Assembly: GCF_016864015.1 (NCBI RefSeq)
Contig: NZ_CP045067.1
Coordinates: 2,081,001-2,145,000, forward strand
Source of the DNA: Lacinutrix sp. WUR7
Lineage (GTDB): Bacteria > Bacteroidota > Bacteroidia > Flavobacteriales > Flavobacteriaceae
Reading direction: 5' to 3'
DNA length: 64,000 bases
The position numbers were made by a program, and so were the translations under genes. Positions 50,835 to 58,667 of the stretch are shown in pieces. Under the pieces are notes generated by a model. That model was not told the DNA's origin. It searched no databases and saw nothing but the letters and a program-made list of their open reading frames with translations. Each line of letters begins with the position of its first letter. Positions within the stretch are counted from its first letter, which is position 1.

Positions 50835-52118
50835 ATGCACTCAAAATTTATAAAAGAATTACCCGATTTGATTAAAAATGAAGTAATTTCTAAAGAAGTC
50901 GCTTTAAAAATCGAATCGTATTATAGATCTAAGGAAGAAATCACACCTAATAAACTATTTGTTGTTTTTGGCGTATTTGGATCCTTATTAGTAGGGCTAG
51001 GTATTATTTTAATACTTGCTCATAATTGGGATCAATTTTCAAGAGCTATTAAAACAGTATTTGCTTTTCTACCTTTGGTTATCGGACAACTTTTTGTTGG
51101 CTATTCTATCCTAAAAAAGAAAAGCCAAACATGGAAAGAAGCTTCCGGAACCTTTCTCTTTTTCGCTGTTGGTGCTAGTATCGCTTTGGTGAGTCAGATT
51201 TATCATCTACCAGGAGATTTAAGTAGCTTTTTATTGACTTGGATGCTACTTTGTTTACCTGTAATTTATTTGCTGAAATCACATGTTTTAGCAATATTAC
51301 ATATTGTTTTTGCAACCTATTTTGCCTGTGAGAGTGGTTATGGCTATCCCTCTTCAGAAAGTTCTCCTTGGTTATACATTCTAATGATTGCTTTGGTTTT
51401 GCCACACTACTATATGCTGTTGAAACAAAATCCGAAAGCAAATATTACCTCTATTTTTAATTGGTTTATTCCTTTAAGCGCAACGATTGTTCTTGGTGCA
51501 TTTGTAGAAACAAATTATAGTATTGGTTTCTTGTTGTATATGATTCTTTTCGGATTGTTATACAATATTGGGAAAATCCCTTTTTTCTATGCGCAGCAAT
51601 TAAGGCGTAATGGCTATCTTATTATTGGTTCTATAGGAACCATTGTTATTTTGTTATGGACGAGCTTTACATGGATTTGGGAAGATTTAATACGAGAAGT
51701 GGTTTTCTTTTCGAATGAGTTTTACATTGCTATTGCTTTATTTTTAGGAGCCCTTGTAGTTATAGGCTATTCGTATTACAAGCAATGGATTAAAGAATTT
51801 CATTTATTTCAATATGTCTTTATCTTTTTTAGCATACTCTTTTTCTTCGGATTTTCTTCGGAAACCATACCAACCATTTTGGTGAACGTTTTACTATTTG
51901 TCTTAGGATTAATAACCATAAAAATAGGAGCAGACCGCTTTCATTTTGGGGTTTTAAATTACGGGTTATTCATCATAACCAGTTTAGTAGTTTGTAGATT
52001 TTTTGATACAAACATGTCTTTTGTAGTAAGAGGATTATTGTTTGTAACTGTTGGTTTCGGATTTTTTATAACCAATTATTGGATGCTTAAAAAGCAAAAA
52101 CAAATACTTAAAAAATAA
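50835..52118 (+). CDS. DUF2157 polytopic membrane protein
   Basis: 427 aa. A short N-terminal soluble part (KELPDLIKNEVISKEVALKIESYY) carries the DUF2157 start, followed by about ten to twelve hydrophobic helices. Unknown function in the inner membrane. The next gene, encoding a GDYXXLXY-type protein, starts seven bases after its stop, the usual pairing in Bacteroidetes; the two probably work together. Confidence 0.9.
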   Translation: MHSKFIKELPDLIKNEVISKEVALKIESYYRSKEEITPNKLFVVFGVFGSLLVGLGIILILAHNWDQFSRAIKTVFAFLPLVIGQLFVGYSILKKKSQTWKEASGTFLFFAVGASIALVSQIYHLPGDLSSFLLTWMLLCLPVIYLLKSHVLAILHIVFATYFACESGYGYPSSESSPWLYILMIALVLPHYYMLLKQNPKANITSIFNWFIPLSATIVLGAFVETNYSIGFLLYMILFGLLYNIGKIPFFYAQQLRRNGYLIIGSIGTIVILLWTSFTWIWEDLIREVVFFSNEFYIAIALFLGALVVIGYSYYKQWIKEFHLFQYVFIFFSILFFFGFSSETIPTILVNVLLFVLGLITIKIGADRFHFGVLNYGLFIITSLVVCRFFDTNMSFVVRGLLFVTVGFGFFITNYWMLKKQKQILKK

Positions 52119-52125
52119 GGTACAC

Positions 52126-52683
52126 ATGAAAACAATTCACCTATTTATTTTATTCGTACTAGTAGCACTGATACAATTATTTGTGCCTGCTCAAATGATT
52201 CTTAATCAAGAAAACACGTTAAAAGAAGGCACAGCCTATAAATTTAAAACGCAGCCTATTGATCCCACAGATCCTTTCCGTGGAAAATATATAACACTGC
52301 GTTATGATATAAATGCATACCCAACAACAGATTCTATTTGGGAACCACAACAAGATGTTTTTATCTATCTAAAAACGGATAGCCTAGGGTTTGCAGAAAT
52401 AGACCAAGTAAGTAAAAGGCCTTTAGAAACAACATCCGAATATATTATAGCAAAAGTGAATGTGTATGATGAATACCAAGATGTACTGCGTATTCATTTG
52501 CCTTTTGATCGTTTTTATATGAAAGAAACTAAGGCTAAAGATGCCGAAATTGCACATAGAAAAGCACAACGTGATAGCTTGCCAAATAATACCTATGCTT
52601 TAGTTTTTGTTAAGGATGGTGCTTCTGTTTTAGAGAATGTTTTTATAAATGACATTCCTATAGCTGATTATGTGGTAAAGTAA
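52126..52683 (+). CDS. GDYXXLXY domain protein
   Basis: 185 aa with an N-terminal signal anchor (LFILFVLVALIQLFVP). The domain reads IDPTDPFRGKYITLRYDIN, a variant of the GDYxxLxY motif, and later TYALVFVKDGASVLENVFIND. These proteins are partners of DUF2157 membrane proteins. Role unknown. Located directly after the DUF2157 gene. Confidence 0.88.
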   Translation: MKTIHLFILFVLVALIQLFVPAQMILNQENTLKEGTAYKFKTQPIDPTDPFRGKYITLRYDINAYPTTDSIWEPQQDVFIYLKTDSLGFAEIDQVSKRPLETTSEYIIAKVNVYDEYQDVLRIHLPFDRFYMKETKAKDAEIAHRKAQRDSLPNNTYALVFVKDGASVLENVFINDIPIADYVVK

Positions 52684-52812
52684 AATGGTATTGGATAATA
52701 TTAAATAGCAGCGATCTAGTTTAAAAAAAAGGATCTGTAATTCTTTTCTGTTTTTTGGTGAAAACAAAACCATGAATGCAGAAGAAATTATAGATGTGAA
52801 ACGAATAGAAAT

Positions 52813-52846
52813 AAAAAAGGCTTTCGTAGAAACGAGAGCCTTTTTT
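52813..52846. terminator. Bidirectional terminator
   Basis: AAAAAGGCTTTCGT and ACGAGAGCCTTTTT arms with one mismatch around AGAA, between convergent genes. Confidence 0.8.
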
Positions 52847-52866
52847 AGTGCTTTTTTTTATGTAAA

Positions 52867-54108
52867 TTATAGAGAATCGATATATTCTTCAATCAAGGAA
52901 TAACCCTCATCATGCACCATTGTTGTACCAATTAATGGCATAGAGTACGTGTCTATATAATTTTGAGTTCTTGCTAGAATGGTAAATTTAAACGTGTTAA
53001 TATCGGTGTCTCCAAAAGGAGTTTCATATCTAAAATCTAAACTAGATTCGGTATCACAACTTCCTCCCGGTTGGTGACAATGTGCACAATTTACATCAAA
53101 ATATGCTCTAGTTCTTTCAGCTAAAGAATAATCATCTCTGTTTTCCCAATTAGGCAAAACACTAACAGTTGAAGGATCTGTAAGGTTTGAAATGTAATTA
53201 TTATCAATAAAATGTTGTAGCTGATTATTAAAATGCATTGAACGTAATTTTGGTCCTATAGGTACAATGTCTGTGTTAATACTATGACACTGCGTACAAT
53301 CTGCGCTAGAAGGAATTTTATAATTTATATTCTGTGTATCTCCAGAATTATCCACATAGCTATAAGGGACAACGCTTCCGTTTGCATCTAAAGTAGCTTC
53401 GGTTTGTGATTCATTCCATTTGTAATTTCCAGTAACCCAAGCGCCATTTTGTTTTATTAAAATTCTGGTTTCCATAATTTGCTTTCCTAAGGTTTCATCA
53501 CGTTCATTATTAAAATAGTAAAACGTTTTTGCTATCACGGTATCGTCTGGAAATGTTGGTAATCCATCATCCACATATTGCATGGTTTCACCAGAAGGTA
53601 AAGCTATTATACGTTGTTTATGTGCGTAGTCAGTAAATAACGGTGTTGTTAAGTCATATTCAAAAGCGTAAGGACTAGGGATTAAATCCGCAATATTTCC
53701 TGAAAATAAATTCAAATCGGAAAGATTATTTTCAAATTGTGTACTTACAATAGGTGCTAATGTAGTAAAACTGATAACCTCTGTTTGTATACTTACATTA
53801 TCACTACAAATAGATTGAATATAAACATCATAGGTTGTGTTTGCTTCTAAGTTCGTTAAAGTAGTAGTTGCTGTTGTGGTTGTTATCGTTTCGCCCAAAC
53901 CTAAAACAAAACCGGAAACTCCATATTCTAAAGTATACGTTGCGTTGGTATTACTGTTCTCCCAAGTAATAGTTGCACTTTCATGCGAAACGTCATTGGA
54001 TAAAACATTGGTTGGCGTTGTGCATTGCGCGATAAACTCATCATCTGGATCATTAAAACAAGAGACGAATGTGCATGCAATACATAAGGCGAAAATTACT
54101 TTCTTCAT
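52867..54108 (-). CDS. Lipoprotein with fibronectin III and diheme c-type cytochrome parts
   Basis: 413 aa. Lipobox FALCIACTFVSC (Cys17). A fibronectin III domain at about 33-115 (TTPTNVLSNDVSHESATITWEN, YDVYIQSICS). The rest shows two CXXCH haem motifs, CTQCH (near 273) and CAHCH (near 343), with a conserved region KFYYFNNERDETLGKQIMETR-like, as in SO_2930-type diheme proteins. Likely an outer membrane or periplasmic electron-transfer protein. A fibronectin III domain on a haem protein is uncommon. Confidence 0.85.
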   Translation of the reverse strand: MKKVIFALCIACTFVSCFNDPDDEFIAQCTTPTNVLSNDVSHESATITWENSNTNATYTLEYGVSGFVLGLGETITTTTATTTLTNLEANTTYDVYIQSICSDNVSIQTEVISFTTLAPIVSTQFENNLSDLNLFSGNIADLIPSPYAFEYDLTTPLFTDYAHKQRIIALPSGETMQYVDDGLPTFPDDTVIAKTFYYFNNERDETLGKQIMETRILIKQNGAWVTGNYKWNESQTEATLDANGSVVPYSYVDNSGDTQNINYKIPSSADCTQCHSINTDIVPIGPKLRSMHFNNQLQHFIDNNYISNLTDPSTVSVLPNWENRDDYSLAERTRAYFDVNCAHCHQPGGSCDTESSLDFRYETPFGDTDINTFKFTILARTQNYIDTYSMPLIGTTMVHDEGYSLIEEYIDSL

Positions 54109-54222
54109 GATTTAAAATTTTAAAAGAGATGTGAAAGTAATAAAATGTATATGAAAATTAATAAAAAGTGAATAAAAATTCAATAATCTTATTAATATAG
54201 TAGGTAGTGAGAGGGTCTTTTG

Positions 54223-55383
54223 TTAATTAAGTATCAATTTTTTTGTAACTGTTTTGTTATCAGATTTAATAACCGCCAAGTAAATTCCCTTTTGTAATCT
54301 TTTTAAATTTAATGTTTCCACTGCTTGTAAGTTGTTTTTTGTGAAGACCGATTTTCCTAAAACATCATAAATGGTTATGGAATTATTAGAATTATTGCTA
54401 TTTAGAAGATTAAGATTTACAATACCATTATTACTCGGATTTGGATATATTTTTATAGCATCTTTTGTGTTTTCATTACTGCTTAACGGATTAGTACTTG
54501 CAGCATATTCTAACAATGCACCTAAAGCGCCTTTTGTAACTTCGGTTAAAAATGCAGGATCCATATTTGCTAATACATCGGTTGGTGAGTGTGGATGTGA
54601 GGATTCGTTATATTCGTATAAACCAGTTATTATTTCTCCATTATTTTCAAAAGGAATATAATCGGAAGCATACGCATAAGAAATATCTGTATCTAAACTA
54701 GAGTAAAATTCTATACAATTGGCTAAAATTGCTGTCATTGCAGATGAAGCACTGTTGTTAGAAGGCGGATTACTTCTGTCTTCTTCGCATGTAATTGTGT
54801 TATTTGTTTCGCCATTAACACCACCAACTTGATCAATATTAAAGATCAAACGAATATCTAAGTTTTGAGGATTTACTGTATTATCTACATAATACTCACT
54901 ACCAATTAATCCATCTTCTTCTCCACTAAAATGTATTAATTTTATAGAGTATTCTGTGTCTATGTCTTTTAGTAACCTCGCTATTTCTAATAATAATGTG
55001 GTACCACTACCATTGTCATTTGTTCCAGGACCATTAATGGTGTCGTAATGAGCATCAATAATAATATAGGTGTTTGGGTAAACCGTTCCTGTTTTAGTAA
55101 CAATAATGTTATTGCTTGTCCCAGAAGAATAGGTGAAAGGCTGTAAAACAATATCAGTATATCCTAAAGAAGCATAACGTGCAGTAATCCAGTTTTGGGC
55201 AGTTGTTAAATTAGTAGAACCAACATCTTTTACGCCAAAACTTTCAAAACTGGTTAAGTCAGCAAGAATATTAGAAGCTGAAACATTGTCTACTACACTT
55301 TGGAAATATGTGTTGTATGTTTGAGAATACATAGTAACGCTTAAAAAGAATAGTATAATAGTTTTAATAAATGTAGGTTTCAT
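54223..55383 (-). CDS. T9SS-secreted M28 family metallopeptidase
   Basis: 386 aa. Signal peptide ending VTMYSQ, then an M28 aminopeptidase domain: DAHYDTINGPGTNDNGSG carries the first zinc ligands, HFSGEEDGLIGSEYY the catalytic Glu-Glu, and NIDQVGG and ESSHPHSPTD the others. The C-terminal ~80 residues form a type IX sorting domain (IYPNPSNNGIVNLNLLNS, ITIYDVLGKSVFTKNNL, YLAVIKSDNKTVTKKLIL). Secreted peptidase; substrates unknown. Stands before two YceI genes. Confidence 0.93.
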   Translation of the reverse strand: MKPTFIKTIILFFLSVTMYSQTYNTYFQSVVDNVSASNILADLTSFESFGVKDVGSTNLTTAQNWITARYASLGYTDIVLQPFTYSSGTSNNIIVTKTGTVYPNTYIIIDAHYDTINGPGTNDNGSGTTLLLEIARLLKDIDTEYSIKLIHFSGEEDGLIGSEYYVDNTVNPQNLDIRLIFNIDQVGGVNGETNNTITCEEDRSNPPSNNSASSAMTAILANCIEFYSSLDTDISYAYASDYIPFENNGEIITGLYEYNESSHPHSPTDVLANMDPAFLTEVTKGALGALLEYAASTNPLSSNENTKDAIKIYPNPSNNGIVNLNLLNSNNSNNSITIYDVLGKSVFTKNNLQAVETLNLKRLQKGIYLAVIKSDNKTVTKKLILN

Positions 55384-55426
55384 TTTTATTTGGATAAGTA
55401 GATATATTTTATAAAAATAGAGGTTA

Positions 55427-55957
55427 TTAATTTACTACACAAGTTATGGTAACTGTTGCTTCTGTACCAACTCGCATGGTGCCAAACGTTTCACCTATTT
55501 CGTAATCAAATCTATTTATTACTAATTCCCCTGTAAAGGTGTCTCCTGAAAAGGTAAACGGAATATCAACTTCTTTAGTAACTCCGTGAATCGTTAAGTT
55601 TCCTGTGGTAATATATCCATCAGAAGATTTTGTAACTACGGTGGATTGAAAGCAAATATTCGGATATTTTTCAACGTCAAAGAAATCTGAAGTACGCAAA
55701 TGGGTATCTCGTTTCTTGTTTTTTGTATATATGGTTGCAGCATCTATACAAATATCAAAATTGGCATTTTCTGGCATAGAAGAGTCTAAATTAAAGTCCC
55801 CTTGCATTCCAGTGAAAGTTCCTTTTACTTTAAAAATACCTCCTCCAGTAATATGAAAGTCGATTTTAGATGCTTCTTTATTTATAGTCTGCTGTGCTTT
55901 AATTGTAGAAGTACTACAGATAAATAGTGAAGCGAATAGGAATATAATATTTTTCAT
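55427..55957 (-). CDS. YceI family lipid-binding protein
   Basis: 176 aa with a signal peptide (FASLFICSTSTIKA). Standard YceI lipocalin-like barrel: KIDFHITGGGIFKVKGTFTG, KRDTHLRTSDFFDVEKYPNI, TGNLTIHGVTKEVDIPFTF. YceI proteins bind isoprenoids or other lipids in the periplasm. Tandem with a close paralogue upstream. Confidence 0.92.
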   Translation of the reverse strand: MKNIIFLFASLFICSTSTIKAQQTINKEASKIDFHITGGGIFKVKGTFTGMQGDFNLDSSMPENANFDICIDAATIYTKNKKRDTHLRTSDFFDVEKYPNICFQSTVVTKSSDGYITTGNLTIHGVTKEVDIPFTFSGDTFTGELVINRFDYEIGETFGTMRVGTEATVTITCVVN

Positions 55958-56026
55958 ATTTTCTAATTATATAGGTATAGTCGAAGTAAGTTTATAAAAA
56001 TTTCAAAGGCATAAATAAAATGGATT

Positions 56027-56551
56027 CTAATGAACAACGCAGGTTATTGTTAGTTTCACCATTTCTCCAATAACAAAAGGATTTGCATTTTCAGCAAGAT
56101 GGTAATCTGTTCGGTTAATTTTAAATGCACCAATAAAGGTATTGTCCTTATATGTAAACGGAATACTAACATCCCGACTTACGCCAAGCATGGTTAGTTT
56201 TCCTGTGGTTGTATAACCTGTTTCTGATCTCGAAATTTTAGAAGAAACAAAACAGATACTAGGATTATTATCTACATAAAAAAAATCTTCCGAACGTAAA
56301 TCGGCATCTCTCTTTTCGTTTCCTGTATTTACAGATTTTGCAGCAAGACAAACATTAATAGAGGAAGCACTTAAGTTTTCAGAATTTATATCTAGCGTTC
56401 CAGTCATTTCTTTAAAAGCACCTTTAACATTGCTAAAAACAAGATTGTTGATTTTAAAATGAACTTCAGATTTTTCCGTATTTACATTTTGCGCTTCAAA
56501 TGCAATTGGAAACAAAAATAAAAGCACTAGTACAATGGATAACTTTTTCAT
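56027..56551 (-). CDS. YceI family lipid-binding protein, tandem paralogue
   Basis: 174 aa with signal peptide (LSIVLVLLFLFPIAFEAQ). Same barrel signatures: SEVHFKINNLVFSNVKGAFKE, KRDADLRSEDFFYVDNNPSI, TGKLTMLGVSRDVSIPFTY. Both end with a conserved TCVV(N/H). The pair likely arose by duplication and may be cotranscribed (69 bp apart). Confidence 0.92.
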   Translation of the reverse strand: MKKLSIVLVLLFLFPIAFEAQNVNTEKSEVHFKINNLVFSNVKGAFKEMTGTLDINSENLSASSINVCLAAKSVNTGNEKRDADLRSEDFFYVDNNPSICFVSSKISRSETGYTTTGKLTMLGVSRDVSIPFTYKDNTFIGAFKINRTDYHLAENANPFVIGEMVKLTITCVVH

Positions 56552-56643
56552 TTTTAAAGTTTTAATTCTAGTTGTTGCTTTAGGGAGAACGGTATAAATA
56601 TACTAAAAAAGGTTGAGATTTCTTTTGCTTGACATCAAGGCAT

Positions 56644-56678
56644 AAAAAAAGGAACTACAATAAAGTAGCTCCTTTTTA
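56644..56678. terminator. Terminator (AAAAAGGAACTAC stem)
   Basis: AAAAAAGGAACTAC pairs with GTAGCTCCTTTTT around AATAAA (one mismatch), between the TonB-like gene and the YceI genes. Confidence 0.75.
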
Positions 56679-56698
56679 CATGCTTTTATTTTATAAAT

Positions 56699-57541
56699 CT
56701 AACAGCCCATTAATCCAAAAGAGACCACCATTTCTTGATCCATTTTTTCCCCTTTTTCATTTTCGGCAGGTTTCCATTTTCCAGATAAATTTTTAATTAA
56801 ATCTATCATCGTTTTATCTACCAAAGGATAGTTGGATGTTCTGTCTAGTTTTACATTTTCAATGGTTCCTAGTTTCGTTATTATAAAATGTAGTTTTGCA
56901 GCCTGCAGCTTTTCTGGATCTACATCTTTTCTAACTTCGCTGCTACTTTCTTTTAAGTATTTTTTTAGTGCATCTTTACCATCCATATAAACTGCTTGCT
57001 TTTCTGGAACAATAGTTATGTGTGGTGAGTTAAATTTATGTTCTAATTGGCCTACTGAGTTTTTTTCTAAATACTCTATTCTAAGATTAAAGTGTGAAGT
57101 GTAATCAAAAGATTGTAGTAATTTTAATTGGGCTTCCGTAAAGTCTTTTGTGTAGCTAATCTCTCTTTTTTGAGTTTGTCTTTCGTTTTCAATAACTATA
57201 ATTTCAACAAATTTAATTTTTGAGATAGCACGTAATTCTTCCCACGTAAAAAAGGCATCTAATGAAGTTGCTTTTTCAAGATCACTTTTTTTCATTGGAG
57301 CAAACCTCGGACCAACATCATAAATAAAATCTTCAAAAACTTCTGGTTTTGTTTTAATGGAATCCGTTTTTAAAATGGGACCAATTGGAGCTTCGTAAAC
57401 AGCATTGGTATTTAATGCTAGTTCCTTGTTTTTTGTAGCTTCTGTTTTTTCTGATTTGGAATCTTTACCGTTTATTATATTAAAAGCGGTTAGACTAAGT
57501 GCGATTAACACTATTGCAAAAATTAGAATACTCTTTTTCAT
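56699..57541 (-). CDS. TonB-like C-terminal domain protein
   Basis: 280 aa. N-terminal anchor (KKSILIFAIVLIALSLTAFNI), a long linker, and a C-terminal domain (KLHFIITKLGTIENVKLDRTSNYPLVDKTMIDLIKNLSGKWKPAENEKGEKMDQEMVVSFG) with the energy-transducer TonB-like fold typical of Bacteroidetes signal proteins. Probably periplasmic and anchored in the inner membrane. Divergent from a membrane-bound winged-helix regulator, hinting at regulation of this gene by that protein. Confidence 0.8.
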   Translation of the reverse strand: MKKSILIFAIVLIALSLTAFNIINGKDSKSEKTEATKNKELALNTNAVYEAPIGPILKTDSIKTKPEVFEDFIYDVGPRFAPMKKSDLEKATSLDAFFTWEELRAISKIKFVEIIVIENERQTQKREISYTKDFTEAQLKLLQSFDYTSHFNLRIEYLEKNSVGQLEHKFNSPHITIVPEKQAVYMDGKDALKKYLKESSSEVRKDVDPEKLQAAKLHFIITKLGTIENVKLDRTSNYPLVDKTMIDLIKNLSGKWKPAENEKGEKMDQEMVVSFGLMGC

Positions 57542-57596
57542 ATCTGTAAATTTAATGATTAATAAATAGATTACATTTCTGTTCGTTTTGATGTTA

Positions 57597-57604
57597 CAAA
57601 TCTA
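57597..57604 (-). promoter_or_regulatory. Candidate -7 box (TAGATTTG) of the TonB-like gene
   Basis: Exact TAnnTTTG on the minus strand about 55 bases before the start; a TTG lies 24 bases further upstream, slightly beyond usual spacing. Confidence 0.4.
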
Positions 57605-57697
57605 AGAGCCCTACTAGGTAAAATATGTCAAAAGAATGTAAAAGAAGTGTCAACTATTGTAAAAAGTCCTGAAATTGTATGTTATTTACCAATAATT

Positions 57698-58564
57698 ATG
57701 AATAATACAATCACACCTTTATGGAAGCGTTTCCTTTTTATTGCACTTTTTATTTGCATGATATCTTGTAATAAAGATACTAATGATCATTTTTCGGAAA
57801 TAGTAAAAGTGTCTTTGCGAGAAGTTGGACACCAGTTATTACTGACTAATGGTGATTCTACTTCAGTGGTGTCTCCGGTAATTGCATTAAATGAAAATAA
57901 ATACCAAGTAACTTTTGAAAATACTTTGGCCATTCAACCAGATAGTTTGGTAGCTATTATGAAGCGTAGTTTTGAAAAAGCAGATTTACCACAACATTAT
58001 ATAACCGAAGTAACCCAATGTGAAGACCTGCAAGTAGCCTACAGTTATGCCATGCAACAAAATGCAGAGCAAGGCATTATTCCTTGTGCTGGTCGCGAAT
58101 TAAAAAAAGCATGCTACCAAGTTACGGTACAGTTTACAGGAATTACCGAACAGAATAAAACACAAACCAAAATTTTATATGTGCTTTTTTTAGTGTTTTT
58201 AGTACTGCTTGTGGTATTTGCACTGACAAGGAGAAACAAGAAAAAAACCGAACCGGTAGATGTAGATTATACTTCTTTAGGAAGGTTTAAGTTTTATCCA
58301 GAACAAAACAAACTGATTAAAGAAGCTACCGAAATTAGCCTTTCTAAAAAAGAATGTGAATTACTAGAACTTTTTGTAGCACAACCAAATCAAATTATAA
58401 AACGCGAAGAACTCACTAAAAAAGTTTGGGAAGACAAAGGTGTTATCGTTGGTAGAAGTTTAGATACTTATATTTCTAAACTTAGAAACAAACTAAAAGA
58501 AGATCCTGCTATAAATATTGTTAATGTACATGGTGTTGGTTATAAGTTGGAGATGAAAATATAA
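57698..58564 (+). CDS. Membrane-anchored winged-helix regulator, C-terminal DNA-binding domain
   Basis: 288 aa from ATG 57698; earlier in-frame starts are not favoured. Signal/lipobox-like start LFIALFICMISC, a periplasmic sensor part about 30-155 with four Cys, one transmembrane helix (about 162-182: ILYVLFLVFLVLLVVFAL), then a cytoplasmic OmpR/PhoB-type winged helix (LSKKECELLELFVAQPNQIIKREELTKKVW, VGRSLDTYISKLRNKLK, VHGVGYKLEM). A one-component transmembrane regulator with N-out, C-in topology, opposite to ToxR/CadC. Divergent from the TonB-like gene. Confidence 0.85.
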   Translation: MNNTITPLWKRFLFIALFICMISCNKDTNDHFSEIVKVSLREVGHQLLLTNGDSTSVVSPVIALNENKYQVTFENTLAIQPDSLVAIMKRSFEKADLPQHYITEVTQCEDLQVAYSYAMQQNAEQGIIPCAGRELKKACYQVTVQFTGITEQNKTQTKILYVLFLVFLVLLVVFALTRRNKKKTEPVDVDYTSLGRFKFYPEQNKLIKEATEISLSKKECELLELFVAQPNQIIKREELTKKVWEDKGVIVGRSLDTYISKLRNKLKEDPAINIVNVHGVGYKLEMKI

Positions 58565-58598
58565 ACCAAACTGACAACGGGATTTAAAAGTATATAAC

Positions 58599-58634
58599 AA
58601 AAAAAGGAACTACAATTTGTAGTTCCTTTTTTTA
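58599..58634. terminator. Terminator (AAAAAGGAACTAC stem), second copy
   Basis: AAAAAAAGGAACTACAA and TTGTAGTTCCTTTTTTT arms; perfect. Shares its left arm with the terminator at 56644. Confidence 0.85.
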
Positions 58635-58641
58635 TAATGAG

Positions 58642-58661
58642 ATTTCCGCCTTCGCGGAAAT
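58642..58661. repeat. Family C palindrome (ATTTCCGC/GCGGAAAT)
   Basis: 8-bp perfect arms around CTTC, seven bases past the lysS stop; a rare copy outside the paa locus. Confidence 0.8.
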
Positions 58662-58667
58662 GATAAA

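Noticed and set aside
52782-52866. Small ORF beginning MNAEEIIDVKR after the GDYXXLXY gene
   Set aside because: It runs through the terminator hairpin into the antisense of the next gene; no homology recognised.
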